Of a DNA stretch of 64,000 nucleotides, positions 25,563 through 34,300 are shown piece after piece. The position numbers were made by a program, and so were the translations under genes. This DNA is from Acidobacteriales bacterium 59-55 (GTDB lineage: Bacteria > Acidobacteriota > Terriglobia > Terriglobales > Acidobacteriaceae), in assembly GCA_001897435.1 (NCBI GenBank), contig MKSV01000008.1, forward strand, positions 344,252 through 408,251. Direction: 5' to 3'. Position 1 is the first letter of the stretch, and each line of letters begins with the position of its first letter. The notes under the pieces are model-generated. The model was given only the letters and a program-made list of their open reading frames with translations. It did no database searches and was not told the DNA's origin.

Positions 25563-25600
25563 GCGATGGCCGCAAGCATGAGCTTGCGGCCATCGCTATT
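25563..25600. terminator. Strong bidirectional intrinsic terminator
   Basis: A perfect 15-bp stem (GCGATGGCCGCAAGC with GCTTGCGGCCATCGC) encloses the loop ATGA and is followed by TATTTT. It lies between convergent csp and moeA. Confidence 0.9.
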
Positions 25601-25601
25601 T

Positions 25602-26846
25602 TCAGCGTAGAAGCACCGAAATCACCTCTCCAGCCATAAACCTGATCTTCTCCGGCGGCAGCACCGCGTAGCAGTTGGCGCGGGCATTCGCAGCCAGATC
25701 CCCCGACCCCTGCCAGCCGATGAGCCGCACCATCGAGCGTGCCCTGCCGGGCGTCATGCGAGCCGGAAGGAACCGAGTAAGTCCCTGTTTTCCAAGGACA
25801 TCCTCGGCCAGCGTCGCCTGCGCGAAGCGCGGCGGCGAGATTCCGGCGCCGGCCATCGCCCGCAGCAGCGGCTCCACAAAGCAGTGAAACGTCACCTGGG
25901 TCGAGACCGGATTGCCGGGAAGCCCGAAGAAATACCTCTCTCCCTGACCGCCGCTCGCCGGGAGCCTGCCGAAGACTACCGGCTTGCCCGGCTGCATCCT
26001 GACGCCGGTAAAGAAGAACTCGGCCCCCATCGACGCCAGCACCTCTTCGACGAGATCGTACTTGCCCATCGAGACGCCGCCCGAGAGTAAGACAAGGTCG
26101 CTCGTCCGGGCCTCGGCGATGAGGCGCTCCAACTCCTCGCGCCGGTCCGGGGCGATGGGCAGACGGTCGGCCTCGCCCCCGGCGCGTGCCACCAGCGCCG
26201 CCAGCCCATAAGAGTTCGAGTTCCGGATCTGCTGCTCGTCCGGTGTCGCGTCGAGGTCAACCAACTCGTCGCCGGTCGCTAGGATCGCCACCCTCGGCCT
26301 GCGGAAGACGGTCAGCGAGGCGCAGCCGCAGGCGGCGGCCAGCGCGATCTCCGCTGCCTCTACCTCCGTTCCCACGGCCAGCACCGCGTCGCCGGCGCGG
26401 GCCTCCCGGCCTCGGGGGACGATGTTCTCTCCCGCGTGGAGGACCCGTTCCGCATTCATGCGAATGGACTTACCCGTCGTTTCCACATGCTCGACCATCG
26501 CCACCGCGTCCGCTCCCGGGGGGACCGGGGCACCGGTCATGATCTCGATGGCGCATCCGGGTTCCAGTACGCTTCCGGCCTCATTCAGTCCCTCCCAACG
26601 CTCTCCGGCGCGAATCTGCCCGACAACGCGCAGCGGACCGGCGGCGGCCTCGTCCGCACGGACGGCGAAGCCATCGCGGGTGGAGCGGTCGAAGGGCGGC
26701 TGATCGCGGTCGGCGACGACCGGAGCGGCCAGTACGCGACCGGCGGACGACAGCAGAGGGACGCTCTCGGTCTTCGGCTCGGCGAAGGCCGCGGCGCGGA
26801 GCTGCACCTGCTCAAGCGCTGCATCGAAATCGAGGATAAGACTCAA
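25602..26846 (-). CDS. moeA: Molybdopterin molybdenumtransferase MoeA
   Basis: I use the TTG at 26846, which has AGGA 7 nt upstream and gives a 414-residue protein of usual MoeA length starting LSLILDFDAALEQ. The longer open frame runs into a terminator and an adjacent gene. Family motifs are DRSTRDGFAVRADE near residue 50, GAPVPPGADAVAMVEHVE near 110 and RPRVAILATGDELVD near 185. The molybdopterin-binding MoCF domain includes NSNSYGLAALV and LLSGGVSMGKYDLVEEVL. MoeA inserts molybdate into adenylylated molybdopterin. It stands alone between two terminators; moaC is 3.5 kb away. Confidence 0.93.
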   Translation of the reverse strand: MSLILDFDAALEQVQLRAAAFAEPKTESVPLLSSAGRVLAAPVVADRDQPPFDRSTRDGFAVRADEAAAGPLRVVGQIRAGERWEGLNEAGSVLEPGCAIEIMTGAPVPPGADAVAMVEHVETTGKSIRMNAERVLHAGENIVPRGREARAGDAVLAVGTEVEAAEIALAAACGCASLTVFRRPRVAILATGDELVDLDATPDEQQIRNSNSYGLAALVARAGGEADRLPIAPDRREELERLIAEARTSDLVLLSGGVSMGKYDLVEEVLASMGAEFFFTGVRMQPGKPVVFGRLPASGGQGERYFFGLPGNPVSTQVTFHCFVEPLLRAMAGAGISPPRFAQATLAEDVLGKQGLTRFLPARMTPGRARSMVRLIGWQGSGDLAANARANCYAVLPPEKIRFMAGEVISVLLR

Positions 26847-26874
26847 TCGTATGTCCTTTCTCGTGCAAAGAAAT

Positions 26875-26902
26875 GAGCCCCGGCCAGTGTGGACCGGGGC
26901 TC
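26875..26902 (-). terminator. Intrinsic terminator of the TPR gene
   Basis: The 9-bp stem GAGCCCCGG/CCGGGGCTC has a 10-nt loop and is followed on the minus strand by ATTTCTTT. It sits between the TPR gene end and the moeA start. Confidence 0.8.
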
Positions 26903-26919
26903 TATATGTTTGCAAGGAA

Positions 26920-28119
26920 CTATCGCTTCTTCGGAGCCTTGTAGCTGGACTCGACCTTTGCCCCGATGCCTTCGAGGATGCCCTTGATATCGGCGGCATG
27001 AGGCCCATCGGGCGCCAGTTCGAGATACTTCTGGTAGGCCTCGACGCAGCCCGGGGGGGCGACGATCTTCTGCGTCTTGGGATCGACCGTCGCCTTGGGG
27101 ATCAACGACTGGCCCTTGATGTAGTAGGCGTCGACCCGCTTGGGATCGGCGGCGATGGCCTTGTCAGCGGCGGCACCGGCCTCGTCGAGCTTGCCGGAGT
27201 TATAGAACGTCGCAGCCTCGTTGAAGTAGTACATTCCGGCGTTGGCGGGGTCAGCCTTGGCTGCCTCGTCGTAAGCAGCCGTGGCGTCGGCGGCCTTTCC
27301 GCCCTTGCTCAGCGCCTGGCCAAGCTGGTTGTAGGCGGCGGCTGCCGTCTGCGGGTTGGGCTTCTTCGAGGCGGCATTGAGATCAATGGCCTTCTTGTAG
27401 GAGGTGGCCGCATCGGCGAACTTCTGCTCGATGGCAGGATCGGTAGCCGGAGTTCCGGCGGTCCTGGCTGCCTGGGCAGCGGCGTTGGCTGAGCCGATCT
27501 GGGCGTCACCGAGGGCGACCCACAGGATAGGCTCATCCGGCTTGGCCGTGGTGGCCGTCTCCATGGCCTTCATGGATGCGTCGAAGTTGCCCGCCTTGGT
27601 GTCGGCGCGCGCCTGGGTCAGAAGCTGGTTCAGGTTTGCGATCTTGGCGTTGGCGGCCATGGCCTCGGAGTTCTTCTTCTTGAACTCTTCGAGCTGCTTG
27701 CGCTCGTCGGGAGTCATCTTGTCGATGTACTCCTTGCGGCTCATGTCGAAGTCCACCTGCTTGTCGTCATTGGCGGCGAGCGCGACGTTGTCGTTGAAGT
27801 CGATGCTCTTGTTCTCGGAGAAGACGATGACAACATAGTTGCCGGGCGTGATTCCCGAGCCCTTGTAATTACCGCTGGCGTCGATGGGGAAGGTGTAGGC
27901 GTACTTGCGGCTGCTCGCGTCCGCACTGCGATCGGTGGTCAGCTTCACATCGCCCTTGGTGATGGGCTGGCCGATGGGGTTATTCACGTGGCCATGAATG
28001 CCGGCGGTCTCCTGCGCCATCGAGCGTGTCGGGTGCGCCATGGCGAAGGCGACCAGAAGGGCGAGGGCCAGGGTGCTTGTCTTCTGAATCTTCCACATCT
28101 TTAATTCAAGTTGCTTCAT
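26920..28119 (-). CDS. Secreted protein with carboxypeptidase-regulatory-like domain and TPR repeats
   Basis: I start at the ATG at 28119, preceded by CCAGGAGAAGAG. A longer frame to 28332 overlaps queC. The 399-residue protein has a signal peptide (TSTLALALLVAFAMAHP, cleavage near SMAQ). An Ig-like N-terminal domain (GIHGHVNNPIGQPITKGDVK, with FPIDASGNYKGSGITPGNYV) follows. A charged linker precedes several TPRs, including AAAAYNQLGQALSKGGKAAD and GMYYFNEAATFYNSGKLDEA. Similar proteins are common in Acidobacteriota, without known function. It is downstream of queC by 92 bp and has its own terminator. Confidence 0.87.
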   Translation of the reverse strand: MKQLELKMWKIQKTSTLALALLVAFAMAHPTRSMAQETAGIHGHVNNPIGQPITKGDVKLTTDRSADASSRKYAYTFPIDASGNYKGSGITPGNYVVIVFSENKSIDFNDNVALAANDDKQVDFDMSRKEYIDKMTPDERKQLEEFKKKNSEAMAANAKIANLNQLLTQARADTKAGNFDASMKAMETATTAKPDEPILWVALGDAQIGSANAAAQAARTAGTPATDPAIEQKFADAATSYKKAIDLNAASKKPNPQTAAAAYNQLGQALSKGGKAADATAAYDEAAKADPANAGMYYFNEAATFYNSGKLDEAGAAADKAIAADPKRVDAYYIKGQSLIPKATVDPKTQKIVAPPGCVEAYQKYLELAPDGPHAADIKGILEGIGAKVESSYKAPKKR

Positions 28120-28211
28120 CACTTTTCTCTTCTCCTGGCCTCTTTGATGCAGGCGGAAATCGTTGTTCTCGAACTGTTCATGGCACCAGAAACTTTGATG
28201 CATTCTTTGCT

Positions 28212-28970
28212 TCATCCGGCTACGGCATACGGTATCGGGTCTGTCGCCCCGGCGTCGTGAAATGCCCGCAGCCGCAGGACGCAACTCTCGCAGACGCCGC
28301 AGGCCACCTTCTCGGCGGAATAACATGACCAACTTACATGGAACGGAGCACCCAATTCAACTCCCAGACGGACGATTTCGCTCTTGCGCAGGCCGATCAG
28401 GGGTGTATGGATGCGAATATCGCCCTCTTTGGTGCCGGTCTGGATGAGGCGATTGAAGGCTTCGTAGTAGGCAGGGCGGCAGTCGGGATAGCCGGAGCTG
28501 TCCTGCTCGACGGCGCCGATGAAGACGGTCTTCGCGCCCAGCACCTCGGCCCAGCTTACCGCCGCCGACAGAAAATGGGCGTTGCGGAAGGGAACGTAAG
28601 TGACTGGAACTTCAACGCCGATGCTGGCCTCGTCGCCCGCGGCGGGCACGGCGATGCCAGGGTCGGTCAGGGCCGAACCGCCTATTTTGCGGAAGAGGTC
28701 CATCCTGAGCGGCAGAAGCTCGCGCACGCCGACGATGCGGGCGACGTCCTGGGCTGAGCGGAGTTCGCGGGCCTCGGTCCGCTGGCCATAGCCGAAGTGC
28801 AGCGCGTAGACGTCGAAGTCGCGTGCGGCCAGCGTGGCGCAGACGGCGGAGTCCATGCCGCCCGAGAGGCAGACGACGGCTCGGGGACGGGCGGATGCGG
28901 TTTCCGAGTCAGATGCTGCCGGTGGGGCGGTCTCAGGTTTTGTTGATTTCGCTATATCAGTGTTTGTCAT
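28212..28970 (-). CDS. queC: 7-cyano-7-deazaguanine synthase QueC
   Basis: The start at the ATG at 28970 gives 252 residues (MTNTDIAKSTKPE); the upstream extension belongs to the overlapped neighbour. The ATP-pyrophosphatase P-loop SGGMDSAVCA lies near residue 36, FGYGQRTEARE near 60 and EQDSSGYPDCRP near 155. The C-terminal zinc site is formed by CYSAEKVACGVCESCVLR with four cysteines. QueC converts 7-carboxy-7-deazaguanine to preQ0 with ammonia and ATP. A Ser/Ala-rich linker of about 28 residues precedes the domain. The start overlaps the DUF2007 gene by 14 bp. queD and queE lie about 16 kb away. Confidence 0.95.
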   Translation of the reverse strand: MTNTDIAKSTKPETAPPAASDSETASARPRAVVCLSGGMDSAVCATLAARDFDVYALHFGYGQRTEARELRSAQDVARIVGVRELLPLRMDLFRKIGGSALTDPGIAVPAAGDEASIGVEVPVTYVPFRNAHFLSAAVSWAEVLGAKTVFIGAVEQDSSGYPDCRPAYYEAFNRLIQTGTKEGDIRIHTPLIGLRKSEIVRLGVELGAPFHVSWSCYSAEKVACGVCESCVLRLRAFHDAGATDPIPYAVAG

Positions 28971-29277
28971 CAGAGCTATCGGATGCGGCGGCTTCAGCCT
29001 CGGATGCGGCTGCCTCGGCCTCCTCCGGGTTGTCTTCGGCTTGTTCGAGGATCTCGCGGGCGGCCTCTTCGTCCCGGCGATGCACCTGGAGACGTGCCCA
29101 GAACGCAGGTCCCAGCATATTGTTGCCGTGCTCGCCTTCGAGGAAGGACTCGATGCCGGCCGATTCGAGCGCGCCTCGCGCCATTTGCGCAAAGACGGGT
29201 TCGATGAACTCGGCTACGGTGACATACTCTTCCGGGTCTTCCGGATTTCCGACCAGCTTTTCGTTTGTCTCAGTCAT
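28957..29277 (-). CDS. DUF2007-like small protein
   Basis: The 106-residue protein has a compact alpha/beta domain (VTVAEFIEPVFAQMARGALE, then GIESFLEGEH, near residues 19-48). This matches the DUF2007 putative signal-transducing pattern. A very acidic Ala/Glu/Asp tail follows (EEAEAAASEAEAAASDSSDD). The function is unknown. It is 17 bp after the DUF3108 gene and overlaps queC, so it belongs to the long leftward operon. Confidence 0.78.
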   Translation of the reverse strand: MTETNEKLVGNPEDPEEYVTVAEFIEPVFAQMARGALESAGIESFLEGEHGNNMLGPAFWARLQVHRRDEEAAREILEQAEDNPEEAEAAASEAEAAASDSSDDKH

Positions 29278-29294
29278 CGGGGGTCACTTGCCTT

Positions 29295-29969
29295 TCATTT
29301 GCTCTCGTAGGATTGCAGATGAAAGGTAATCGTACCCCAGAAGAGCTGTGCGCGAATCTGCACCGGCATGTGGCGGGGGTCGTCCGAGTACCAGATCCAG
29401 ATCTTGCCGCGGTTTTTGACTACGCCCTCGTCGGCGGTGGGCTGGACGCGAATAGTCTGGAAGACTCCGGCGGGTGTCTTGATCTCTTCGCGGGCCTCGA
29501 CCTTCATGGTGACGGTGACGGTGCGCATGGAGTCGGCCAGGGGGAAGCTGACGGTCTTGCCGACGATCAGCGGCTGCGAGGCGGCGTAGAAGATGGCCGA
29601 GAGCGAGTCGGTGACGCAGGCGGGAATCGAGGCGGTCTGCTGCTTGGAGGTGCCTTTGACCAGGTTCTTCTCCACCTGGGTCTGCTTGCCCTGTTCGTAG
29701 TTGAAGGCCAGATCGCTCGAAACTTTGCGCCGGCCCTCCTGCAACTGCTTGCTGAAGCCGGTGGAGCAGCCGGTCCTTGTGTCGAAGCCGGACTGGAAGC
29801 GGTCGACGACGGGGAAGAGCATGGTGACGGCGCCGACTGAATCGGCGGTGGCGTTGATCTTCTGCACGTTGCCCTCGCGCTCGATGTGGAAGACGGCGGT
29901 TCCGGCGGTGAAGACGCGCCAGTCGACGGTATAGCTCAGCATCTCGTGGCTGGGGAAGGTGTAGCCCAC
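29295..29969 (-). CDS. DUF3108 domain protein, probably exported
   Basis: From the GTG at 29969 the product has 224 residues with a beta-rich DUF3108-type fold (EMLSYTVDWRVFTAGTAVFH at the start, IWIWYSDDPRHMPVQIRAQL near the end). In the same frame the coding pattern continues upstream to about 30089 with a basic n-region and a hydrophobic core (KRRSTLFTFAALLLTAWPGG). That looks like a signal peptide, but no ATG, GTG or TTG precedes it; only CTG codons are available at 30089 and 30095. The true start may therefore be a rare CTG, giving about 265 residues. DUF3108 proteins are periplasmic and often neighbour envelope genes, which fits the waaA-lpxK-waaC operon upstream. Confidence 0.72.
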   Translation of the reverse strand: MGYTFPSHEMLSYTVDWRVFTAGTAVFHIEREGNVQKINATADSVGAVTMLFPVVDRFQSGFDTRTGCSTGFSKQLQEGRRKVSSDLAFNYEQGKQTQVEKNLVKGTSKQQTASIPACVTDSLSAIFYAASQPLIVGKTVSFPLADSMRTVTVTMKVEAREEIKTPAGVFQTIRVQPTADEGVVKNRGKIWIWYSDDPRHMPVQIRAQLFWGTITFHLQSYESK

Positions 29970-30123
29970 GGGCGGCGGTTGCAGCGTGGGAATCGGCGTG
30001 GATTGCTGCGCAGGCAGAGACGTTCCGCCGGGCCAGGCCGTCAGCAGAAGGGCGGCAAAGGTGAAGAGGGTCGATCGACGTTTAAACAGAGGCAGCTCGC
30101 TGGGTTGAGATGGTTTGAAGATT

Positions 30124-30684
30124 CTACTGTTTTAAAAACAGCAGGCGAGCCGCCAGCGCCGCATAGATGGCGATGGCACCCATGCTGGCATTGTACTCGC
30201 GGTGATGCAGGTAAAGATCGGAGGAGAACCGTCCGGCGGCGTCGCCGGTGGGCGCGGCGGTGAGGCGGGGCAGCAGGCGGGGCACTGTTTGCGCGTACTC
30301 GTCGAAGCCGGGGAAGTGTTCGCGCAGGTACTGCTCCTCCGACTGGATGGTGGGCAGGTAGATCACCGCGAACAGCACGGCCAGCACGATGAGGATGATC
30401 CAGCTTGCCGAGGCCGCCGCGAAGCCGAAGGCGATCAGCATGGAGCCGAGATAGAGCGGGTTGCGGGTATGCGCGTAGGGGCCGGTGCGGGTCAGCTCGG
30501 CGTTCTTGCGGACGTATCCGGCGGCGTAGGCGCGCAGCCACACCCCGGGGACGACCAGTATCAGGCTGGCCAGCATGGTCGTCCAGGTCGGCTCAGCCAG
30601 CCAAAGGAAGACTACGGCAAAGATGAATCCGAGGGGGACGCGGATGCGCCGGGCTACCCGTTGCCACTGTGTTCGCTCACTCAC
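30124..30684 (-). CDS. Isoprenylcysteine carboxyl methyltransferase-like integral membrane methyltransferase
   Basis: The 186-residue protein has four to five hydrophobic helices. It carries the ICMT/PEMT signature RTGPYAHTRNPLYLGSMLIA near residues 65-84 and the downstream EEQYLREHFPGFDEYAQ at about 116-132, both typical of the SAM-binding fold. The substrate is unknown; bacterial members methylate lipids or small molecules. It starts 9 bp after waaC and is followed by the DUF3108 gene, so it belongs to the lipid A/core operon. Lipid modification is therefore a reasonable guess, but only that. Confidence 0.86.
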   Translation of the reverse strand: MSERTQWQRVARRIRVPLGFIFAVVFLWLAEPTWTTMLASLILVVPGVWLRAYAAGYVRKNAELTRTGPYAHTRNPLYLGSMLIAFGFAAASASWIILIVLAVLFAVIYLPTIQSEEQYLREHFPGFDEYAQTVPRLLPRLTAAPTGDAAGRFSSDLYLHHREYNASMGAIAIYAALAARLLFLKQ

Positions 30685-30693
30685 TGCTTTACC

Positions 30694-31803
30694 TTACGCT
30701 GTCGCTCGCAGCAGGTCGAACGCGGCGGCGACGACTGCATCGGTCTCGACGTGCATCAGGCCCTCCTCGGTCTCGGCGTAGCGGGTGTGGTCCTTGCGGC
30801 TGGAAGGATGGCGCAGGACGCGGGAGTCGGTTCCATACGGCCCGTTGCGCGCCGGATCGGTGGGGCCGAAGAGGGCGACGACGGGGCGGGTGAGCGCCGC
30901 CGCAAGATGCAGCGGGCCGGTGTCGCCCGCGATGACAAGGCTGGCGCGGCGGGTGAGCGCGATGAGCTGCCCTACGGTACAGGGAATGACGACTGCCGTT
31001 CCGCCGCTGGCATCGACGACCGCGTTGGCCAGGATGTCTCCGGCGACGACCGCGTTGACCAGCGGCAGGTAGCCTGCCTGCGCGAGCTGGGCGGCGACCG
31101 CGCCGTAGCGCTCGGCGGGCCACTGCTTGGCTCCCCAGCCGGCGGCGGGCGCGATGATGACGAACTTCTGCGCGGTTGTGTCGGAGAACAGTTGAGAGAG
31201 CAGATCGTCGCGCCAGGTCTCGGTGGCGGTGTCGAGGGGCAACTCGATCTTTGCCGGGGCTAAGGGCTCGCCGACGGCTGCGCCGAGAATCTCGCAGGCC
31301 TGCTCGATGACGTGCGCCGCGTGCGTTTCGATGTGCTGGCCGTAGAGCCAGCGCGCCTGCTTCTCGCGGGGATGGGCCGGACCGGCAAACTTTGTCGCGC
31401 CAGCCAGCCAGCCGATCGCCGACGAGCGGATCGCGCCTTGCAGGTCGACGCAGAGATCGAATTGCTCTGCGCGCAGTTTCCGCCGCAGCGAACGAATCTC
31501 GTCCAGCGTTTCGAGAGAGAAGGGACGGCGCTTCCAGTCTCGCGTGGGCACGGGATAGCATCGGTCGATCAATGGCATGGCCGCGCCGCGTACAAGACTG
31601 GACGCGCCGCACTCCGATGCGGTGTGGAGCAACTCGCTCCAGACCGGGTCGATTGCCCATCCGATAAACCAGCCGGGATGCCGCTCGCGCAGGGCGGTCA
31701 CGGCGGGCATGGCGTGGAGGACGTCGCCCATGGCGCCGATGCGCACGATCAGGATGCGGCGAGGACGGTTTTCATCCGGCGGAATCGGGGCCTGCTCGTT
31801 CAA
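30694..31803 (-). CDS. waaC: Glycosyltransferase family 9, lipopolysaccharide heptosyltransferase I-like
   Basis: The 369-residue protein is a GT-B GT9 enzyme. The N-terminal motif RILIVRIGAMGDVLHAMPAV lies at about 16-35. The C-terminal nucleotide-sugar motif region is VIAGDTGPLHLAAALTRPVV near 275-295, followed by LFGPTDPARNGPYG. WaaC adds the first heptose to Kdo2-lipid A. The position directly after lpxK and waaA supports a core role, but ADP-heptose specificity cannot be proven and other GT9 donors are possible. The gap to lpxK is 33 bp. Confidence 0.83.
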   Translation of the reverse strand: MNEQAPIPPDENRPRRILIVRIGAMGDVLHAMPAVTALRERHPGWFIGWAIDPVWSELLHTASECGASSLVRGAAMPLIDRCYPVPTRDWKRRPFSLETLDEIRSLRRKLRAEQFDLCVDLQGAIRSSAIGWLAGATKFAGPAHPREKQARWLYGQHIETHAAHVIEQACEILGAAVGEPLAPAKIELPLDTATETWRDDLLSQLFSDTTAQKFVIIAPAAGWGAKQWPAERYGAVAAQLAQAGYLPLVNAVVAGDILANAVVDASGGTAVVIPCTVGQLIALTRRASLVIAGDTGPLHLAAALTRPVVALFGPTDPARNGPYGTDSRVLRHPSSRKDHTRYAETEEGLMHVETDAVVAAAFDLLRATA

Positions 31804-31836
31804 GCCGCCATTCTCTCACGGGAGTTGAATTCTGTA

Positions 31837-32895
31837 TCAACGAATTCCACTGCGGCGGTCGAGCCGCGGCACCAGGGAAATCAGCTGGGCGACGGCGTTC
31901 GATTCGTCGACCAGGGTCACGGAGAGCCGCGCCACCACGAGCGGCCCCGCCTTCTCCAGTGTCTGCCGCATCTCCGGTGTCAGCTTGACCGCGTCTTTTT
32001 CCGTGGTCACGAAGCCGTCGGCGTGCTGCCGCAGCGCCCGCTCCAGCAGTTCGTCGATATCGGCATCCTTATATGGATGGTGATCGGCGAAGGAGATTGT
32101 CTCCACCGGGTGGCAGCCATGGGCTCGGAGCATTCCGGTAAAGCCCGCCGGACGCGCAATTCCGCAGAAGGCGAGGGGACGCTTGCAGGGCATCGCCTTG
32201 CCTGCCTCTTCCGAATCTCCCGCAACTCCAAAGACAAGACGCCGCCGTATCACCCAGATCGCCGGAGGCTTCTTTCTCTTCCGGGTCAGATCCCGGACGA
32301 AACTCCGCAGCCGCTCTGCCTCTTCTTCCCGCAGCAGGATGACATGGGCCTCGCCCAGCGCCGAGAGCGGCTCGCGCAGGTTGCCTGCCGGGAGCAACAG
32401 GTCTGTGGTGTCCTCTTCAGTGAGCAGCACGATGTCGAGGTCGCGGGCCAGCTTGCGATGCTGGAAACCGTCGTCAAGCAGATGGACGGCAATCTTTCCC
32501 GTAGCCGCGCTTTGCTCGGCCAGCAGGCCGGCCTGATAGCGGTCCGTGCCGACAAAGACAGGCGCGTCCGACCGCTGCGCCAGCAGTACCGGCTCATCGC
32601 CGAACCAGGAGGCATCGCCATAGGGCACCACTCGCTCGACCGTCTTCGGAGCGCGTCCAAAACCTCGCGTCAGGATCGACACCTCATATCCCCGCTGCCG
32701 CAGCAGGTCGGCCATCATCAGGACCACCGGCGTCTTTCCGGCTCCCCCCGCCGAGACGCTGCCGACACTGATGACCGGGTTCGCCAGCCGTCTCTGCCCG
32801 AGCCAGCCCAGCCGGAAGATCAGCCGTTTGACGGTCAGGGCCGTCCCATAGAGGGGCGCCAGCGGCAGCAGCAGCGGCCTGCGAATCTGCTTCAC
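31837..32895 (-). CDS. lpxK: Tetraacyldisaccharide 4'-kinase LpxK
   Basis: The 352-residue protein has an N-terminal hydrophobic/basic segment that attaches to the inner membrane. The P-loop is in SVGSVSAGGAGKTPVVLMMA near residues 45-64. The conserved LDDGFQHRKLARDLDIVLL lies near 137-155. LpxK phosphorylates the 4' position of the lipid A disaccharide. Its ATG overlaps the waaA stop by 4 bp (ATGA). Residues FVTTEKDAVKL near the C-terminus are also typical of the family. Confidence 0.94.
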   Translation of the reverse strand: MKQIRRPLLLPLAPLYGTALTVKRLIFRLGWLGQRRLANPVISVGSVSAGGAGKTPVVLMMADLLRQRGYEVSILTRGFGRAPKTVERVVPYGDASWFGDEPVLLAQRSDAPVFVGTDRYQAGLLAEQSAATGKIAVHLLDDGFQHRKLARDLDIVLLTEEDTTDLLLPAGNLREPLSALGEAHVILLREEEAERLRSFVRDLTRKRKKPPAIWVIRRRLVFGVAGDSEEAGKAMPCKRPLAFCGIARPAGFTGMLRAHGCHPVETISFADHHPYKDADIDELLERALRQHADGFVTTEKDAVKLTPEMRQTLEKAGPLVVARLSVTLVDESNAVAQLISLVPRLDRRSGIR

Positions 32896-34241
32896 CCGCT
32901 CACCGCCCTCTCTTCCAGCAGCGCGGTCAAGGCCTGCACGGTTCGCGCCGTTGCGCCAGCCTGCGCCTCGAAGACCTCGCGCCCCCGCTCTCCCATAGCC
33001 CGCGCCTCCATAGCCCGTGCTTCGCCGATCCGATGGATTTGGTTCTCGTCGATAGGATGCAGGAATTGGACGAGCGTCTCGGCAAAGTGGTCAACCGAGA
33101 CGATTTGCAGGGCATGGTGGGCCAGCAGTACCTCGACAATCTCGCGGAAGTTCTCAAACGATGGGCCGATGATAACGGGCACCGCGAATCGAGCAGGCTC
33201 CAGAGGATTATGTCCGCCCGACGGCACCAGGCTGCCGCCGACGAACGCCACCGTGCCCAGCGAATAGACCGCCGCCAGGTCGCCGATCGTGTCCAGCAGA
33301 AAGATGCTGCCCGCCTGCACAGGGATGGGCTGCTCGCGAAACTCGCTTGCGCGAACCAGCGTAAATCCACCTGCTTCAATCATTGCAGCGATGGCGGAGA
33401 AACGATCCGGATGCCTCGGCGCCAGCACCATCACCGCGCGCGGCTCCGCTGCCAGCACGGCGGCCCACGCAGCGAGCAGAATCTTCTCTTCGCCTTCGAG
33501 CGTCGAGCCGCAGACGACGACGCGGACATCCGGCGGCAACTGTGCTCGCAGCATGGCCGCCAGCGGACTCTCGCGGCTCTCGCGCAGGTCGTACTTCAGA
33601 TTTCCCGTCACATGAATTCGCTCAACGGGAGCGCCGATCTGAGTGAGCCGCTCCGCCGTCTCCGCGCTCTGCGTCAGAAAGAGCGAGATCTTCGCCAGCA
33701 GAGGCCGCCACAGCCGTCGCAACATTAAATAACGCGGCAGCGAGCGGTCCGAGACCCGCGCGTTGACCACTGCCATGGGCACGCCCGCTTTGAAGCACTG
33801 CTCGATCAGGTTAGGCCAAAGCTCGCTCTCCATCAGAATCAGCAGCCTTGGCCGCAGCACGCGGAGGTATCGTCGCACCGCGAAGGCGAAGTCCAGCGGC
33901 AGATAGAAGACCGGAAGCCCGGGCAGCCGCTGCTCGGCCAGCCGTTGCCCGGTCGCCGTGGTCGTCGAGACGGCAACCAGAAGCTCCGGTCGCGCTGACG
34001 TCAGCTCGCGAATCAACTGCGCCGCCGCCATCACCTCGCCGACTGAGACCGCGTGGACCCACACCACCTCGCGGCCAGCCCCCACCGCCGTCATTGCCGC
34101 GCGCAGATGTTTGGGAACCCATCCCAAACGTCCCGCCAGCCCGGCGCGATAGCGTCCGCTGGTTGCCATGCGCAGCAGCCAGTAAGGCGCGCCCACAATC
34201 AGAGCGGCCAGCAGAAGCGCGCTGTAGACCACCATCCCCAC
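32892..34241 (-). CDS. waaA: 3-deoxy-D-manno-octulosonic acid transferase (Kdo transferase)
   Basis: The 449-residue protein has an N-terminal membrane anchor (VYSALLLAALIVGAPYWLL) and a GT-B fold. VWVHAVSVGEVMAAAQLIRE near 60-79 contains the catalytic glutamate region. VLILMESELWPNLIEQ-like residues (seen here as LLILMESELWPN) lie near 133. The C-terminal VPSGGHNPLEPARFAVPVII lies near 340-360. WaaA transfers Kdo from CMP-Kdo to lipid IVA. It is the first gene of the leftward operon waaA-lpxK-waaC and is divergent from the 34301 gene across about 60 bp. Confidence 0.94.
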   Translation of the reverse strand: MGMVVYSALLLAALIVGAPYWLLRMATSGRYRAGLAGRLGWVPKHLRAAMTAVGAGREVVWVHAVSVGEVMAAAQLIRELTSARPELLVAVSTTTATGQRLAEQRLPGLPVFYLPLDFAFAVRRYLRVLRPRLLILMESELWPNLIEQCFKAGVPMAVVNARVSDRSLPRYLMLRRLWRPLLAKISLFLTQSAETAERLTQIGAPVERIHVTGNLKYDLRESRESPLAAMLRAQLPPDVRVVVCGSTLEGEEKILLAAWAAVLAAEPRAVMVLAPRHPDRFSAIAAMIEAGGFTLVRASEFREQPIPVQAGSIFLLDTIGDLAAVYSLGTVAFVGGSLVPSGGHNPLEPARFAVPVIIGPSFENFREIVEVLLAHHALQIVSVDHFAETLVQFLHPIDENQIHRIGEARAMEARAMGERGREVFEAQAGATARTVQALTALLEERAVSG

Positions 34242-34300
34242 TTCGTCTTGTCCTCGCTTTATCTTGTATGCCGGCGAAGCTGATATATCGTCAAAAGGTT

